From Ditylenchus dipsaci (Eukaryota; Nematoda; Chromadorea; Rhabditida; Anguinidae): a stretch of 64,000 nt of DNA. The notes under the pieces were generated by a model. The model did not search any database and was not told where the DNA came from. It saw only the letters and a list, made by a program, of their open reading frames with translations. This document shows, piece after piece, positions 50,201 through 57,821 of the stretch (its first letter is position 1; every line of letters starts with the position of its first letter). The position numbers and the translations under genes were made by a program. Location of the stretch: contig SADC01000351.1 in the NCBI GenBank assembly GCA_004194705.1, positions 1 through 64,000 on the forward strand, in the 5' to 3' direction.

Positions 50201-53200
50201 CCATCCTCGCCCATTCTCGCCTACCCTTGCCCATCCTCGCCTATCCTCGCCTACCCTTGCCCATCCTCGCCTATCCTCGCCTACCCTCGCCTATCCTCGC
50301 CTACCCTCGCCCATCCTCGCATACCCTTGCCCATCCTCGCCTACCCTTGCCCATCCTCGCCTCTCCTCGCCTACCCTCGCCCATCCTCGCCTATCCTCGC
50401 CTATTCAATTTCGATTATACGTGATTGTGCTTAAAAGGAAGCCAAGATGTTGAACTTGAGGGTTCCGCAGAGATATTCGACATTAATCGGCAAAAACTGG
50501 CCAAAAATTGGGTTTAAACCGGAACATCCACCTTAAATCCACACCTGAGAAACCAATGAGTTTTGAGCTTGTCCGGGCAGTTCAAACCCGTTCACTTTTC
50601 AAAATCCACTGTTAAATAGCTCATTTTGTAGCTGAGATTCTTTTGTTTTCACCATTATAAAACATCAACACTGACTTTCTCTATAAAAGTGGCTCAAAAT
50701 TGTGTCTGAAGTTAAAAATAGGAAAACTCCACCTAAAAAGCAACTGACTTGAGAGCTTGTCCATACCAGTTCGAGACCTTACACTCTTCTAACATCACTG
50801 GTTAATAACTCATTTTGTAGCTGAGATTCTTCAGTTTTCACCATCATGAAACATAAACACCGACTTTCTCTATAAAAGTGGCTCAGAATTGGGTCTGAAG
50901 TTAAAAATAGGAAAAAGTACACCTAAAAAACCACTGAGTTGAGAGCTTGTCCGGACCAGTTCGACCCCTAAAACCTTTCAAAATCCACTGTTCAATAGCT
51001 CATTTTGTAGCTGAGATTCTCTAGTTTTCACCATTATAAAACATCAACACCGACTTTCTTTATAAAAGTGGCTCAAAATTTGGTAAATAAAATTTGGTAA
51101 ATCATAAAAAGTGTGACCCACCCGACCCAAATACTATATAGAGATCTCTCACTTCTTTATAGTGATTATTGAGCCAGTTGATATCTTGTGTGGAGAGACG
51201 AAAAAATTTAAATAAAAGACATTTGTCATCAGAAAGCTCCAGTTTATACAGGTTTAGAATAAGTTATAGTGTACAGTTGACGCTCGATATAACGTCCCTC
51301 AAGGGACTGGCCAGAATGGAACGTTATACCGAGCGGAGGTTATATCGAGCGTCGTTTATCGAGAATACACTGTTGTAAGAGAAGGGGATTTGCGGCTGCA
51401 AATAATACCGAAATCGAATGAGGATTTGTCCTGTGTGGAATAGTTTTGACCGAAAGCAGAGTGGGAACTAGTCGTATGATTAGCTGATTTGTGTTGTGGA
51501 CCCGTCTGTGAAATGTGTAGTGAGAGATTTATTCCGTTTGTTCAGATATTAAAGCTCTATATGCATTCCGCAAAGATTGAAGAAGTGAATGGTGAGCTCG
51601 TACTGAAGTTGGACCCCGCTCTGAAGCGCCTCGTCTCGAATGATCCTGGTGCCTTGTGTGGCTGAAAACCTACGTGGAGCGCGCCTGCTGTGAATTGGAA
51701 GCCGCTGCTATACCGGACTCTGGGCAAAAGAAGTTGAGTTGCAGGTTAGTAGCTTTTAGATTTACCCGTCTCTGAAATAGGGCAGTTGACCGAAACGGAA
51801 GTGGGTGAAGTCTTGACTGTCTGTGGTGTAGAGCGTGGAGACGTTGTGACCGACTTGAAGTGTGTGACCCGTCGGTGTGATGTGCTTGCGGGTGGACCGT
51901 GCTCCTGCCTTGGTGGTGGATCTGGCGTGCCTGCTGCTCTAGAAGTCTCGCTGGTTTTTCGCTGGATGCTGCTCCTGGTCTTGCTGCCGCTGCTGGTGCC
52001 TGGATCCCCGCAACCCGTGACGATCCACTGGCCTCTGGTTTCGAAGAAGAATGCTCCAAACTGGCCTCTGGGTTCTTTGGAATTGGACGAAGCTCGTGGT
52101 GCCTGCCTGCCGACGTGGACTCAATGGGACCGAAGAATGCTCAAGAAGAAGAAAATACCTGTGTGGCAAATAGTCCTCTATGTGGTGTTTGTTCGTGTGT
52201 GTGTCTGTGTGACTCGGTGGCAGTCAATAAAGAAGTGACTCGTGTCTGTGTGGAAGGAGCGCTTGTAAGGCCGAAAGGCGTTTTCTTACTCTGTAGTTGC
52301 CGAAATAAGAGTTATCTCGGGACGTTATATCGAGCAAAATGTTATTTCGAGCGTCCACTGTAGTTATAGTCTGACTTTTAATTATCATGTTTTAGCAAAG
52401 TTTTACCTTGCAGGCGAAGATGCTCTTTGAGTAGAAGCTGCTGAAGTAGTAGTGTGGTGGTGAGACGCACATGAGCCTCCAGAGCCTGTCGTTGACTGGC
52501 TAAATCGACATAGAAATAAATGCTTCTGAATATTTATGCCTGCTGTTCATTTTAAAGAATGAAAATATTCTTCAATTTGTGATAATTTTTTCATAGTGCG
52601 AAAGTTTATTATTACAATATTTGGCGCTAGTAGCGAATACCACCCCCCCCCCCCCAGAAACCGTCCTTTTAAAAATTGCTGTGACTACCCTTTAAACAAC
52701 AACTTAGGCTTAGCCCTAAGCTTGGGATAGGCCAGCGTACGGAAGTTGTGATTGATAACTGTGTTACGCACTTTTTTCTGGGTTTGGGACAGGGTTGGCA
52801 GGGCGTGGCTTTTTCGGCCACAAAAAAGGATACACCCTTTTTTGCAGAATTTGCATAAAATGACACATTGTTTCAAATTTTCAAAATGTAATATACGTTT
52901 TCAAGACTTCAATAAGAGAGTAAGGAAGATCTCTTTCATCTGGTATATAGAAACATCAGATGCTCTAATAAAAACTTGAAAAAAACAAGCTATGAAAAGA
53001 AAAAACGTCTTTTTAAACAAGCCACACCGAGGCCGAAAAAGCCACACCTTGCCAACCCTGGTCTGGGAAATAAATTTGGGTACTTTTTACTTAAGTTAAA
53101 AAGGTGAAAATCGTTGGTAGGTGGGCGTGGTGTATTCGCTACTGGGGTCGAATTTTTGTTAGCTAAGTTTTACGCAACCCATCAAATGACGCTTTTTCAG

Positions 53201-53641
53201 CGATTTTGATAGTTTTAAAATGCAATAGACAGAAACTCATCCATCGTATTTCGATAAAAAAGTTTGATAACAAAAAAAGCTTTAATAGGCTTAAATTTTG
53301 ATTGTAAAACCTAACCAAAAGCCTTTTATAGCATTTTATGAAAAGATATTCTGAAACTTATTAGGGAGAGCAGCTCAATTCAGTTTCGGCGCTGAAATTA
53401 TCCGGCAATCCGAAAAATGTCTAAAAAAAGTTTATTAAGCGGGAAAAAGTTAGCATTTCGAGATGAAAAAAGCTGATAAAAAAATATCTAAACAATCGAA
53501 AAAAATATTTTTAAGATTCCAAGTTTTTGCTTGGCAAATTGTCTAGAACGCTAAAATAACAAAATTTACCTTGTTCCAGCACTAGTCCCCACAGCCCCCA
53601 CTGAATACAAAACATCTTGAATCCACTCCGGATACTTGTAT
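32258..53641 (-). CDS. Large membrane protein with Ser/Thr-rich tail, unrecognised family, 5' end not found
   Basis: Not recognised. Exons chained by GT-AG sites and matching phase: 53641-53570, 52499-52407, 43618-43532, 42773-42583, 42061-41873, 41290-40996, 39136-38787, 36658-36503, 36451 to about 36367, 35675-35155, 32510-32258 (stop TAG). Visible parts in order: a segment starting YKYPEWIQDVLYSVGAV; a Ser/Thr/His-rich stretch (ASHHHTTTSAASTQRASS); one hydrophobic segment (VPAVLAYLLIVILFYWCAYS); then about 600 residues of polar, low-complexity tail with KYQQTALTKKASD, WYRDSDGRTGYRTSEWVEM, VDDFNTRFLKHLIQNGS, EEEPENEHKS, MNDLEWRMIQTIYSNLIDDD and a basic end (ENKLRRYFDY). Likely type I or multi-pass membrane protein with a long disordered cytoplasmic region. 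Single-base deletions are needed near 41278, 39000, 35580 and 35525, and probably at the start of the last exon. An in-frame TGA at 42613-42611 and the exon 9/10 phase are unresolved. Confidence 0.66.
32783..33068. repeat. GTTGTCGTTGG inverted repeat
   Basis: CTCACTTACAAACGTTGTCG on the left and CCAACGACAAGGTTTATAAA on the right. The interior has AACAACGACAACG with TTGTTGTCGTTGG, and GTCGTCGTCGTCG. Probably a small foldback element; ends uncertain. Confidence 0.5.
33133..33832. mobile_element. C-tract-ended inverted-repeat element with TCTAAGGTA hairpin at centre
   Basis: Left end GGCGCTACTTGGATATA followed by ten C and AAATCAACTTTTTT; right end AAAAGTTGATTTGGGGGG...TATATCCAAGTAG, the inverse. 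Inner inverted pair CTATATCGACCTAAAATTGC with ATTTTAGATCGATATAGG. The centre is hairpin copy 3 at 33471-33581. The same architecture is at 56131-56818. Confidence 0.75.
34034..34185. other. GC-rich 150-bp island in AT-rich DNA
   Basis: GTCGGGGCGCCCC through GACCGGGCCGCAGGGCC is about 70% G+C by eye, against roughly 33% around it. ORFs open on both strands but look like composition shadows. ATGCATACCAGAG just right of it matches the inverse of CTCTGGTATGCATG near 33420, so it may be inserted material inside a larger element. Confidence 0.5.
34480..34690. repeat. ACACCATTA...TTTCTAATGAGATAT dispersed inverted repeat, copy 2
   Basis: TGCGACTCTAGTTTCTAATG, GAGATATCATTTGTTGCATC, and inverted GATGCAACAAATTATATCTC. 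Related to 13460-13700 and 38130-38375. Confidence 0.55.
37172..38010. mobile_element. Tc1/mariner-like 839-bp palindromic MITE
   Basis: Left CAGTGCGTTTCATAATTT, right the inverse ending AAATTATGAAACGCACTG, with TA at 37170-37171 and 38011-38012. Long inner arms match (AAAAGTCAAT..., GACCTACCTAATTGTAGCTA; CATAAATAATAGCTTTTCTC). No transposase. It lies between exons of the large gene. Confidence 0.85.
38130..38375. repeat. ACACCATCAGGTAGCC dispersed inverted repeat, copy 3
   Basis: GATAACACCATCAGGTAGCC and GCTTTCTAACGAGATATC with the inverse AAACTAGAATCGCAGGGCTA...GGTGTAATC. Directly right of the Tc1-like element. Confidence 0.6.
39235..39605. repeat. Inverted repeat with GTGGCACATTTCAGG array
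   Basis: The outer pair GGATCAGGCTGACTTTGAAT ... AAACTGGTTTGGTTTGCTAAA is inverted at 39500-39605. Between them are several copies of a word near TTCGTGGCACATTTCAGG. Foldback-like, no clear target duplication. Confidence 0.6.
39622..40072 (+). repeat. 91-bp tandem repeat, about five copies
   Basis: Each unit carries TTGTAAGCCATCCAATGGTT, ACAGACAAGGATCTATGTAA and GATCATCCGCCAAGG, then a T-rich spacer with TTTAAACTGA. Copies differ mainly by one-base length changes in T, A and G runs. Confidence 0.85.
40080..40436. mobile_element. pogo-like MITE, GGATTCCGATTTTG family (left end unclear)
   Basis: Inverted inner pair CGCAAGGATTTCGATTTTGT with AATCGGAATCCTTGCAATAT; right end GTGTCCGATTATCCAGGTTC then GACTGTA. 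Same interior as 42078-42510, 47107-47531 and about 59770-60080. Confidence 0.6.
42078..42510. mobile_element. pogo/Tigger-like MITE, intact ends
   Basis: CAGTCGACGCTTTTACTTAG and CTAAGTAAGAGCGTCGACTG-type inverse, TA both sides. Inner pair TGCAAGGATTCTGATTTTGC / AAAATCGGAATCCTTGCG. Its right end lies in the intron, and its left end is 16 bp from the acceptor of the exon ending at 42061. Confidence 0.8.
43820..43983. mobile_element. hAT-type mini element with GGGAATATTCCCGG words
   Basis: TAGGGTTGTACAATGGG and the inverse ending TACAACTCTA, flanked by identical CTGCAGAC (43812-43819, 43984-43991). The whole interior is built of GGAATATTCCCGG palindromes. 164 bp. Confidence 0.88.
44102..44891. 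mobile_element. hAT-type element with TACGAGTACGA arrays, interrupted by a nested element
   Basis: Ends CAGTGTATGGACCTCGTAC and GTACGACC...GTCCAAACACTG, flanks ATTGCTTA and ATCGCATA (6 of 8). GTACGAGTACGAAGTACGAG arrays at 44108-44185 and 44756-44872. Confidence 0.75.
44186..44597. mobile_element. Nested 412-bp palindromic MITE with perfect 8-bp duplication
   Basis: CATAGTGACCACGCCGTCCT and its exact inverse ending GGCGTGGTCACTATG, flanked by GTACGAGG on both sides, a duplication of host array sequence. The arms (GACCGTCCAAGTTTTCTTTC...) match almost perfectly over about 190 bp. Confidence 0.9.
45642..46305. mobile_element. Foldback element with TTTTTTGTCACAGATTC arrays, perfect 8-bp duplication
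   Basis: Ends GGGCAAAACTTTTTTT and the inverse AAAAAAAGTATTGCCCC; flanks ATATTTTC at 45634-45641 and 46306-46313. Arms of TTTTTTGT(C/A)(A/C)CAGATT words, then a second inverted pair up to a centre near 45980 (GACCAAGGT / ACCTTGGTC). Confidence 0.87.
46860..46995. repeat. ACATCGCATCGCA short tandem array
   Basis: About seven copies of AACATCGCATCGCA-like words starting at GCACGATGCGATGTTGACAT. This looks like one arm of a foldback element; the partner was not seen. Confidence 0.6.
47107..47531. mobile_element. pogo-like MITE with CTCGATATAAGATACC ends
   Basis: CAGTTGACTCTCGATAAAAG and the inverse ending CTTATATCGAGAGTGGACTG; TA on the left, TG on the right. Centre palindrome AAGCTTTCACCAGTAAGACC...; interior shared with 42078-42510. 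Confidence 0.78.
48603..48668. repeat. TATTCCATTG/C-tract mini inverted repeat
   Basis: GGTACTATTCCATTGAAA followed by a C tract, then AAATAGAATAGCGGC. A sister copy (GGCACTATTCCATTG, C tract, ACAATGGAATAGCGGC) is at 20532-20580 in the K2P gene. Confidence 0.55.
49091..49234 (+). CDS. Short charged ORF, uncertain
   Basis: ATG, 47 codons (LQNENERREQQAKVILSASA, then ELVLAVARKMDIDPMGS) and TAA. Composition is coding-like and alanine/glutamate-rich, but it stands alone on the plus strand inside a long minus-strand intron. The minus strand is also open here with a hydrophobic run, so either could be a chance frame. Confidence 0.2.
   Translation: MLSAKPDRLQNENERREQQAKVILSASAAELVLAVARKMDIDPMGSR
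49905..50404 (+). repeat. 10-bp minisatellite (TCCTCGCCTA)
   Basis: About fifty tandem copies of TCCTCGCCTA with CCCTCGCCTA, CCATCCTCGC and CCCTCACACA variants. The open frames that cross it on the plus strand are translations of the repeat, not genes. Confidence 0.95.
50560..51085 (+). repeat. About 190-bp tandem repeat, three copies
   Basis: Units begin GAGCTTGTCCGG and include TAGCTCATTTTGTAGCTGAG, TTTTCACCATTATAAAACAT and CTATAAAAGTGGCTCA. Starts are near 50570, 50753 and 50944. Confidence 0.85.
51274..52360. mobile_element. pogo-ended 1.1-kb element carrying GC-rich cargo
   Basis: CAGTTGACGCTCGATATAAC and GTTATATCGAGC...CGAGCGTCCACTG are inverted, TA on both sides. The 51400-52260 interior is unusually GC-rich for this window and contains an ORF start, a possible donor at 51747 (CAG then GTTAGT) and AATAAA at 52226. 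This suggests a captured expressed sequence rather than transposon DNA. Confidence 0.75.
51561..52240 (+). pseudogene. Captured gene-like cargo in pogo-ended element
   Basis: An ATG at 51561 opens 34 codons (KIEEVNGELVLKLDPALKRL). One extra base before 51660 would continue into WLKTYVERACCELEAAAIPD and a donor at about 51747. Downstream, two overlapping frames run to 52238 and 52363; one contains LAAAAGAWIPATRDDPLASG. No domain recognised. An AATAAA at 52226-52231 suggests transcription from the plus strand. Confidence 0.3.
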
Positions 53642-53871
53642 CTGCAATAAAAATTAACCTAATTTCGTTATAGAATATCACAACAGGTAACTTACAAGCA
53701 ACAAGGCCGAATTTTTTTGGTATTATTAGGCAGTGGAGCAGGCATTCTTGAAAATGAACAATTTTACAACTTTTCAGCGGTTCTATTCGAAGATATATTG
53801 TGCATAAAGCGATTTGCTGCATGTGTCAATCAAAAACTTTTATGATATTATTTTTTTTTCAATGTAAAAAC

Positions 53872-54886
53872 TAGAGATGATGATTTGACCTCGGTCGTAT
53901 TTGCGGTACGGTATTTTTGATTAAAAACAATCGGTCGGTATTTCGGTACGGTATTCTTGATAAGACAATTTTCGGTCGGTATTTAGTACGGAATCGCCGA
54001 AAAATTTCGCTATAACGAACAAAATTTCGGTATTTCTTAAAGTCCTACAATCGGAAAATTTCCGGAAGATTTTGAGGATAATTTTTTCGAAAATATCATT
54101 CCAGTAAAAAATAATAAAAAATCTGAAAAAACTAAAGGATTTTGAAAAATCAGATTATCTTGTAATAAAAAATCATCTTGTCAGGATACTGAGAAAGTCT
54201 CATATATAACACAAACTATAATCAATAATTGTAGGCTGATAACTATTGAATTTCTTGTGTAAGATACTGTTAATTTTACATTTATAGACGAACTGCTATC
54301 AAATATATTGTATCATACATGAATTTCAGATCTATGGTCACGGATGTGGCAAACGCTGACTCAAGATGAACACCCGCTGGCCCTGATTCAGTTTTCACAC
54401 CATTGACGATTGTATGTCGAAAACTATAGAATTTATGGTTTATTATATTATATTTCTTTCTCCTGAAAGAAATTCCACAGCTATCGACGTAGAATTTCTT
54501 TTAATTTTTTGGGGAAACCATTTTTATGGAATAACGGACCCCCTCCATAACGGACAAAGAATTTGGCCGATTTGGTCAGAGTTAGTATAATTTGACCTAA
54601 ATCGACGCTCTAGATAACGGACGCTCTCTATAACGGACGAAAAAGTCGGTCCCTTCGGGTCCGTTATGGAGAGCGTCGACTGTATTTCGATAATTTTTCA
54701 AATATAAAACTAAAAAAACTTGAGCGATAATGACCCTGAAAAAATACCGAAATTTCCCCAAAATATCAATATCGTTTTCGTTATTTTCGAAATGGACCGG
54801 TCGATATTTCGGTACGGTATTTTTGCCCAAAATTGGCTCGGTCGGTACGGTTTTCGGTACGGTATACCGTACCCTCATCATCTCTA
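53872..54886. mobile_element. hAT-type foldback element with TCGGTACGGTATTT arrays, perfect 8-bp duplication
   Basis: TAGAGATGATGATTTGACC and the inverse ending TCATCATCTCTA, flanked by GTAAAAAC at 53864-53871 and 54887-54894. Arrays of CGGTCGGTATTTCGGTACGG lie at each end, inverted. Confidence 0.88.
54530..54683. mobile_element. pogo-like fragment nested in foldback element
   Basis: ATAACGGACCCCCTCCATAA at left and TCCGTTATGGAGAGCGTCGACTGTA at right. The right tip ends in CGACTG followed by TA as in complete relatives; the left tip lacks CAGT. Confidence 0.5.
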
Positions 54887-54894
54887 GTAAAAAC

Positions 54895-55678
54895 TGTCCT
54901 AAGAGCCAATAATTCGCACAATTCCAAACTCATAAGTTCGAAACCCAATACAGCCGGTCCTAACCCGGTCTTAGTATAATGTACATAAAAATCACTATGG
55001 ATCTAAAAACGTATGCGGTCTGGCTTCGAAAAAAAAACTGAAATTAGAGAAACCTTAGGCCGAATCGAACTTGAGTGCCTGCGTAAACATTCATTTTGTT
55101 GTGTGTCACAAAAGCGTGGAATAAAAGCTTTATTATTATTGCAGAATATCAGATGATGGAGAACAACAACTTTGCGGTGCTAACAAAAGCAGATTTATAT
55201 GATTTGCAAACAACATCCATGAAAATTTAAAATTACTCTTATTATTTATATAAATACATTTGTGCCAAAAGCAAGCTGGAAAACTTTGCTTCAAACAATA
55301 CACTTCAAAGAAGCAAAAATATAAAGAAGAAAACATCAAAAGAGAAAGTCCAATGAGGGAGTGCGATTCGATTGAAAACAGAATAGCTAGGAGTAGTGGT
55401 CTTTGTTTCGCTGGCTCTGAAAATGGTGTGTGAGTCGAACATGTGATGCAAACCATAACATTAATTTTTTCACTCAAATTTTAGATACTAATAGTAGTAA
55501 TTCCAAACTTTACTATAATCAACCCATCCTTTTATTTTGCAAAGAGTTTATATAAAGTTTGTACAACCCTGGATAGTGGCATCACTCTACAACAAAACGC
55601 CTATCAAGCTATTTTCTCCTTGGTTACAGATAGTCTTTTTTATGAGGCACATTTAGTGAAAAAAAATAAAGCATGTTT
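54895..55678. other. Spacer upstream of the large gene, possible unplaced exon
   Basis: No repeat ends seen. A minus frame at 55136-55477 has a hydrophobic run (LIGLSLLMFSSLYFCFFE) after KQRPLLLAILFSI, but its splice phase does not connect to the exon at 53641. The true 5' exon of the large gene may lie here or further right. Confidence 0.3.
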
Positions 55679-55943
55679 TACCGTATTTGCTGTAATAATC
55701 GGCCATGGCCGTTTATTTTCAACCTCTAAAAAATCGAAAAAAAAATATTTCGATTTTGAGATTTTCGGGTGCTCAACCACAATCTGAAAAATGGAACCAG
55801 GAGGGCTCATGGTAACTAAGAAAATGCATAAAACAGATTTGAAAAATATTGACTCTGGACTGAGATATAGGTCTCTGGGGTGGCCGTTTATTAGAGAGTG
55901 GCCGTTTAATAGAGAGTGGCCGATTATTAGAGCAAATACGGTA
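55679..55943. mobile_element. ACCGTATTT...CTCTAATA MITE, copy 4
   Basis: TACCGTATTTGCTGTAATAA and the inverse TTATTAGAGCAAATACGGTA; interior GGCCGTTTATTAGAGAGTGG in repeated words. Near-identical to copy 2 in opposite orientation, so the two may be recent relatives. Confidence 0.82.
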
Positions 55944-56130
55944 ACTTCGGTTAAATTTTCGTCTTTTACATTTCCTTTGAATTCTCAACCAACCGTTTAT
56001 TGACAATTAGTGGGATCTCTATTTTCTGTGTTGGCTATATATTTATTAGATGGAATTTAATGAACTGTTGGCTAAAACATGAAAATTCACAGGTGTGCGG
56101 AAGCCCTCGACAAAAATTTGAGAAAATTCG

Positions 56131-56818
56131 ATGCATATACCCCCCCCCTGTCCCATATCAACTTTTTTTAAAAGTGTTCTAAAACACCCTATATCGACTC
56201 AAAATTGCCTCGGGAGTTCGAAAAAGACATTATTTTTAAGTTCTGGTCTAAAAAAAATTAAGTTTTGTGCACTTTTAAATTTTGACTTTTTACCTGTTTA
56301 TAATGTTTATGTCACTGAGCTGGGCAAAAATAGTCTCTAAATGCATTTTTGATCAAGAGTCTTGCTCAGAATTATGTCTAAGGTAAGTGAGTGCGCATAT
56401 CTCTAACCAACCATGCCCCTGTGCCCCCTTCGGGGGCGCAGAGGGCTTGGTTGCTTGGGGTTGAGATGCGCACACCCACATACCTTAGACGCAAATCACT
56501 CGAAAGTGACTCTGGATGCATGAAAATGTATGCATGCCAGAGTTTATATATACGGTAGGCCCCAGTAAACAAAAACTATGTTCAACACCTTCCTTTTTGA
56601 TTAAAATTGGCCCCTTTTTGGTCCATTTCCACCCTATTACAGCCTTAAATCCCTTCAAAAATGGTCAAAATGGGCACTTTTTGGTGGTCCCAAAACTCGA
56701 TTTTATTGACCAGAACTTAAAAATAATATCTTTTTGAGCTTCTGAGGCTTATGCTTAGGTCAATATAGGGTGTTTGGGAACATATAAAAAAAAGTTGATT
56801 TAGGGGGGGGGTATATGC
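56131..56818. mobile_element. C-tract-ended inverted-repeat element, copy 2, with central hairpin
   Basis: Left ATGCATATACCCCCCCCC then ATATCAACTTTTTT; right AAAAAAGTTGATTTAGGGGG...TATATGCAAGTAGCGCC. Hairpin copy 4 sits at 56376-56489. Same order of parts as 33133-33832. Confidence 0.75.
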
Positions 56819-56948
56819 AAGTAGCGCCAAGAATAATTTGACGGGGTAAAACAATTTGAGCCAAAAATAATTACATTTTTTATGATTACACTTTAGTCAA
56901 ATTTTATATTTGGCCGTCCGAATATTTAAGAACTGCCAGGTTTGCTAT

Positions 56949-57213
56949 TACCGTATATTCTCTATTAGAAGGCCCGGCCTTCTATTTTTCAACCCTAAAA
57001 AAGTCGGAAAAAAAATATTTCGATTTTGAGATTTTTGGGTGCCCAACTAAAATTTTAAAAGTGGAATCAGGTGAGCTCGTGCTAACTAAGAAAACGCGAA
57101 AAACAGATTTGCGAATTTCTTTTTTTATGCTGATATATAGGTCCTCAAGGGGGCCTTCTATTAGAGAGGGGCCTTCTATTAGAGAGGGGCCTTCTAATCG
57201 AGAATATACGGTA
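56949..57213. mobile_element. ACCGTATTT-type MITE, subfamily with GGCCTTCTA words
   Basis: TACCGTATATTCTCTATTAG and CTAATCGAGAATATACGGTA; interior GGGGCCTTCTATTAGAGAGG repeated. Same arrangement as copies 2 and 4 but with a changed repeat word. Confidence 0.78.
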
Positions 57214-57821
57214 TGCTTACTGTCTTGCCAATACGTTACATTTTTTTCACTTTTTTAATAAATGACGCAAATGAAGACTTTGCAACTCAAAGTTATAAAA
57301 ATTTAGAAATAACCAAAAAAATCGACAAAGTCTAGAACCTCTCTATTTCCTGCTTAAGGCTGTCTTATCACATTCAGCAAAAGTCTACAAACTTCAGTGC
57401 GAAAAAAGCGTCAAGTCCATGGTGCGAAACAAATTTTATTAGGAGAATCGGCTGTGTATTGAAGATTGGTAGTAATAAACTTTTTGGTGCTAAAAACAAA
57501 TAAGTTGGCACTGTTTCATAAAGAGCAACTCTAATAAATTCGGTCGGTGTGCATTTTGTTCAACCGAATATTTTGACGCGTTGCGCAACTTGATAATTGA
57601 GGAAAGACATCAAGTGCCTTGCATTTTCTGATGGGTGGCAAAATTGGGTGGCAAAAACAGATCCCTCTAAGTGTTGTTTTTGTGCTATCAATACGTGAGT
57701 GCTATTATTTTTAATTGTGGCTTGCAAAACTGTGCAAGGTGGTTAGCTATAAACGATATTTGAAAACTAAGCAAACTAAGCAAGACTTTGTTCTCAAATT
57801 TATTTCTGTATTCCCATAGAC

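Noticed and set aside
49886..50434. Long plus-strand frames rich in SSPILAYP
   Set aside because: They are translations of the 10-bp minisatellite, open in more than one frame.
53570..53641. YKYPEWIQ as an SLC6 transporter segment
   Set aside because: Only a few residues agree and neighbouring exons are Ser/Thr-rich, not transporter helices.
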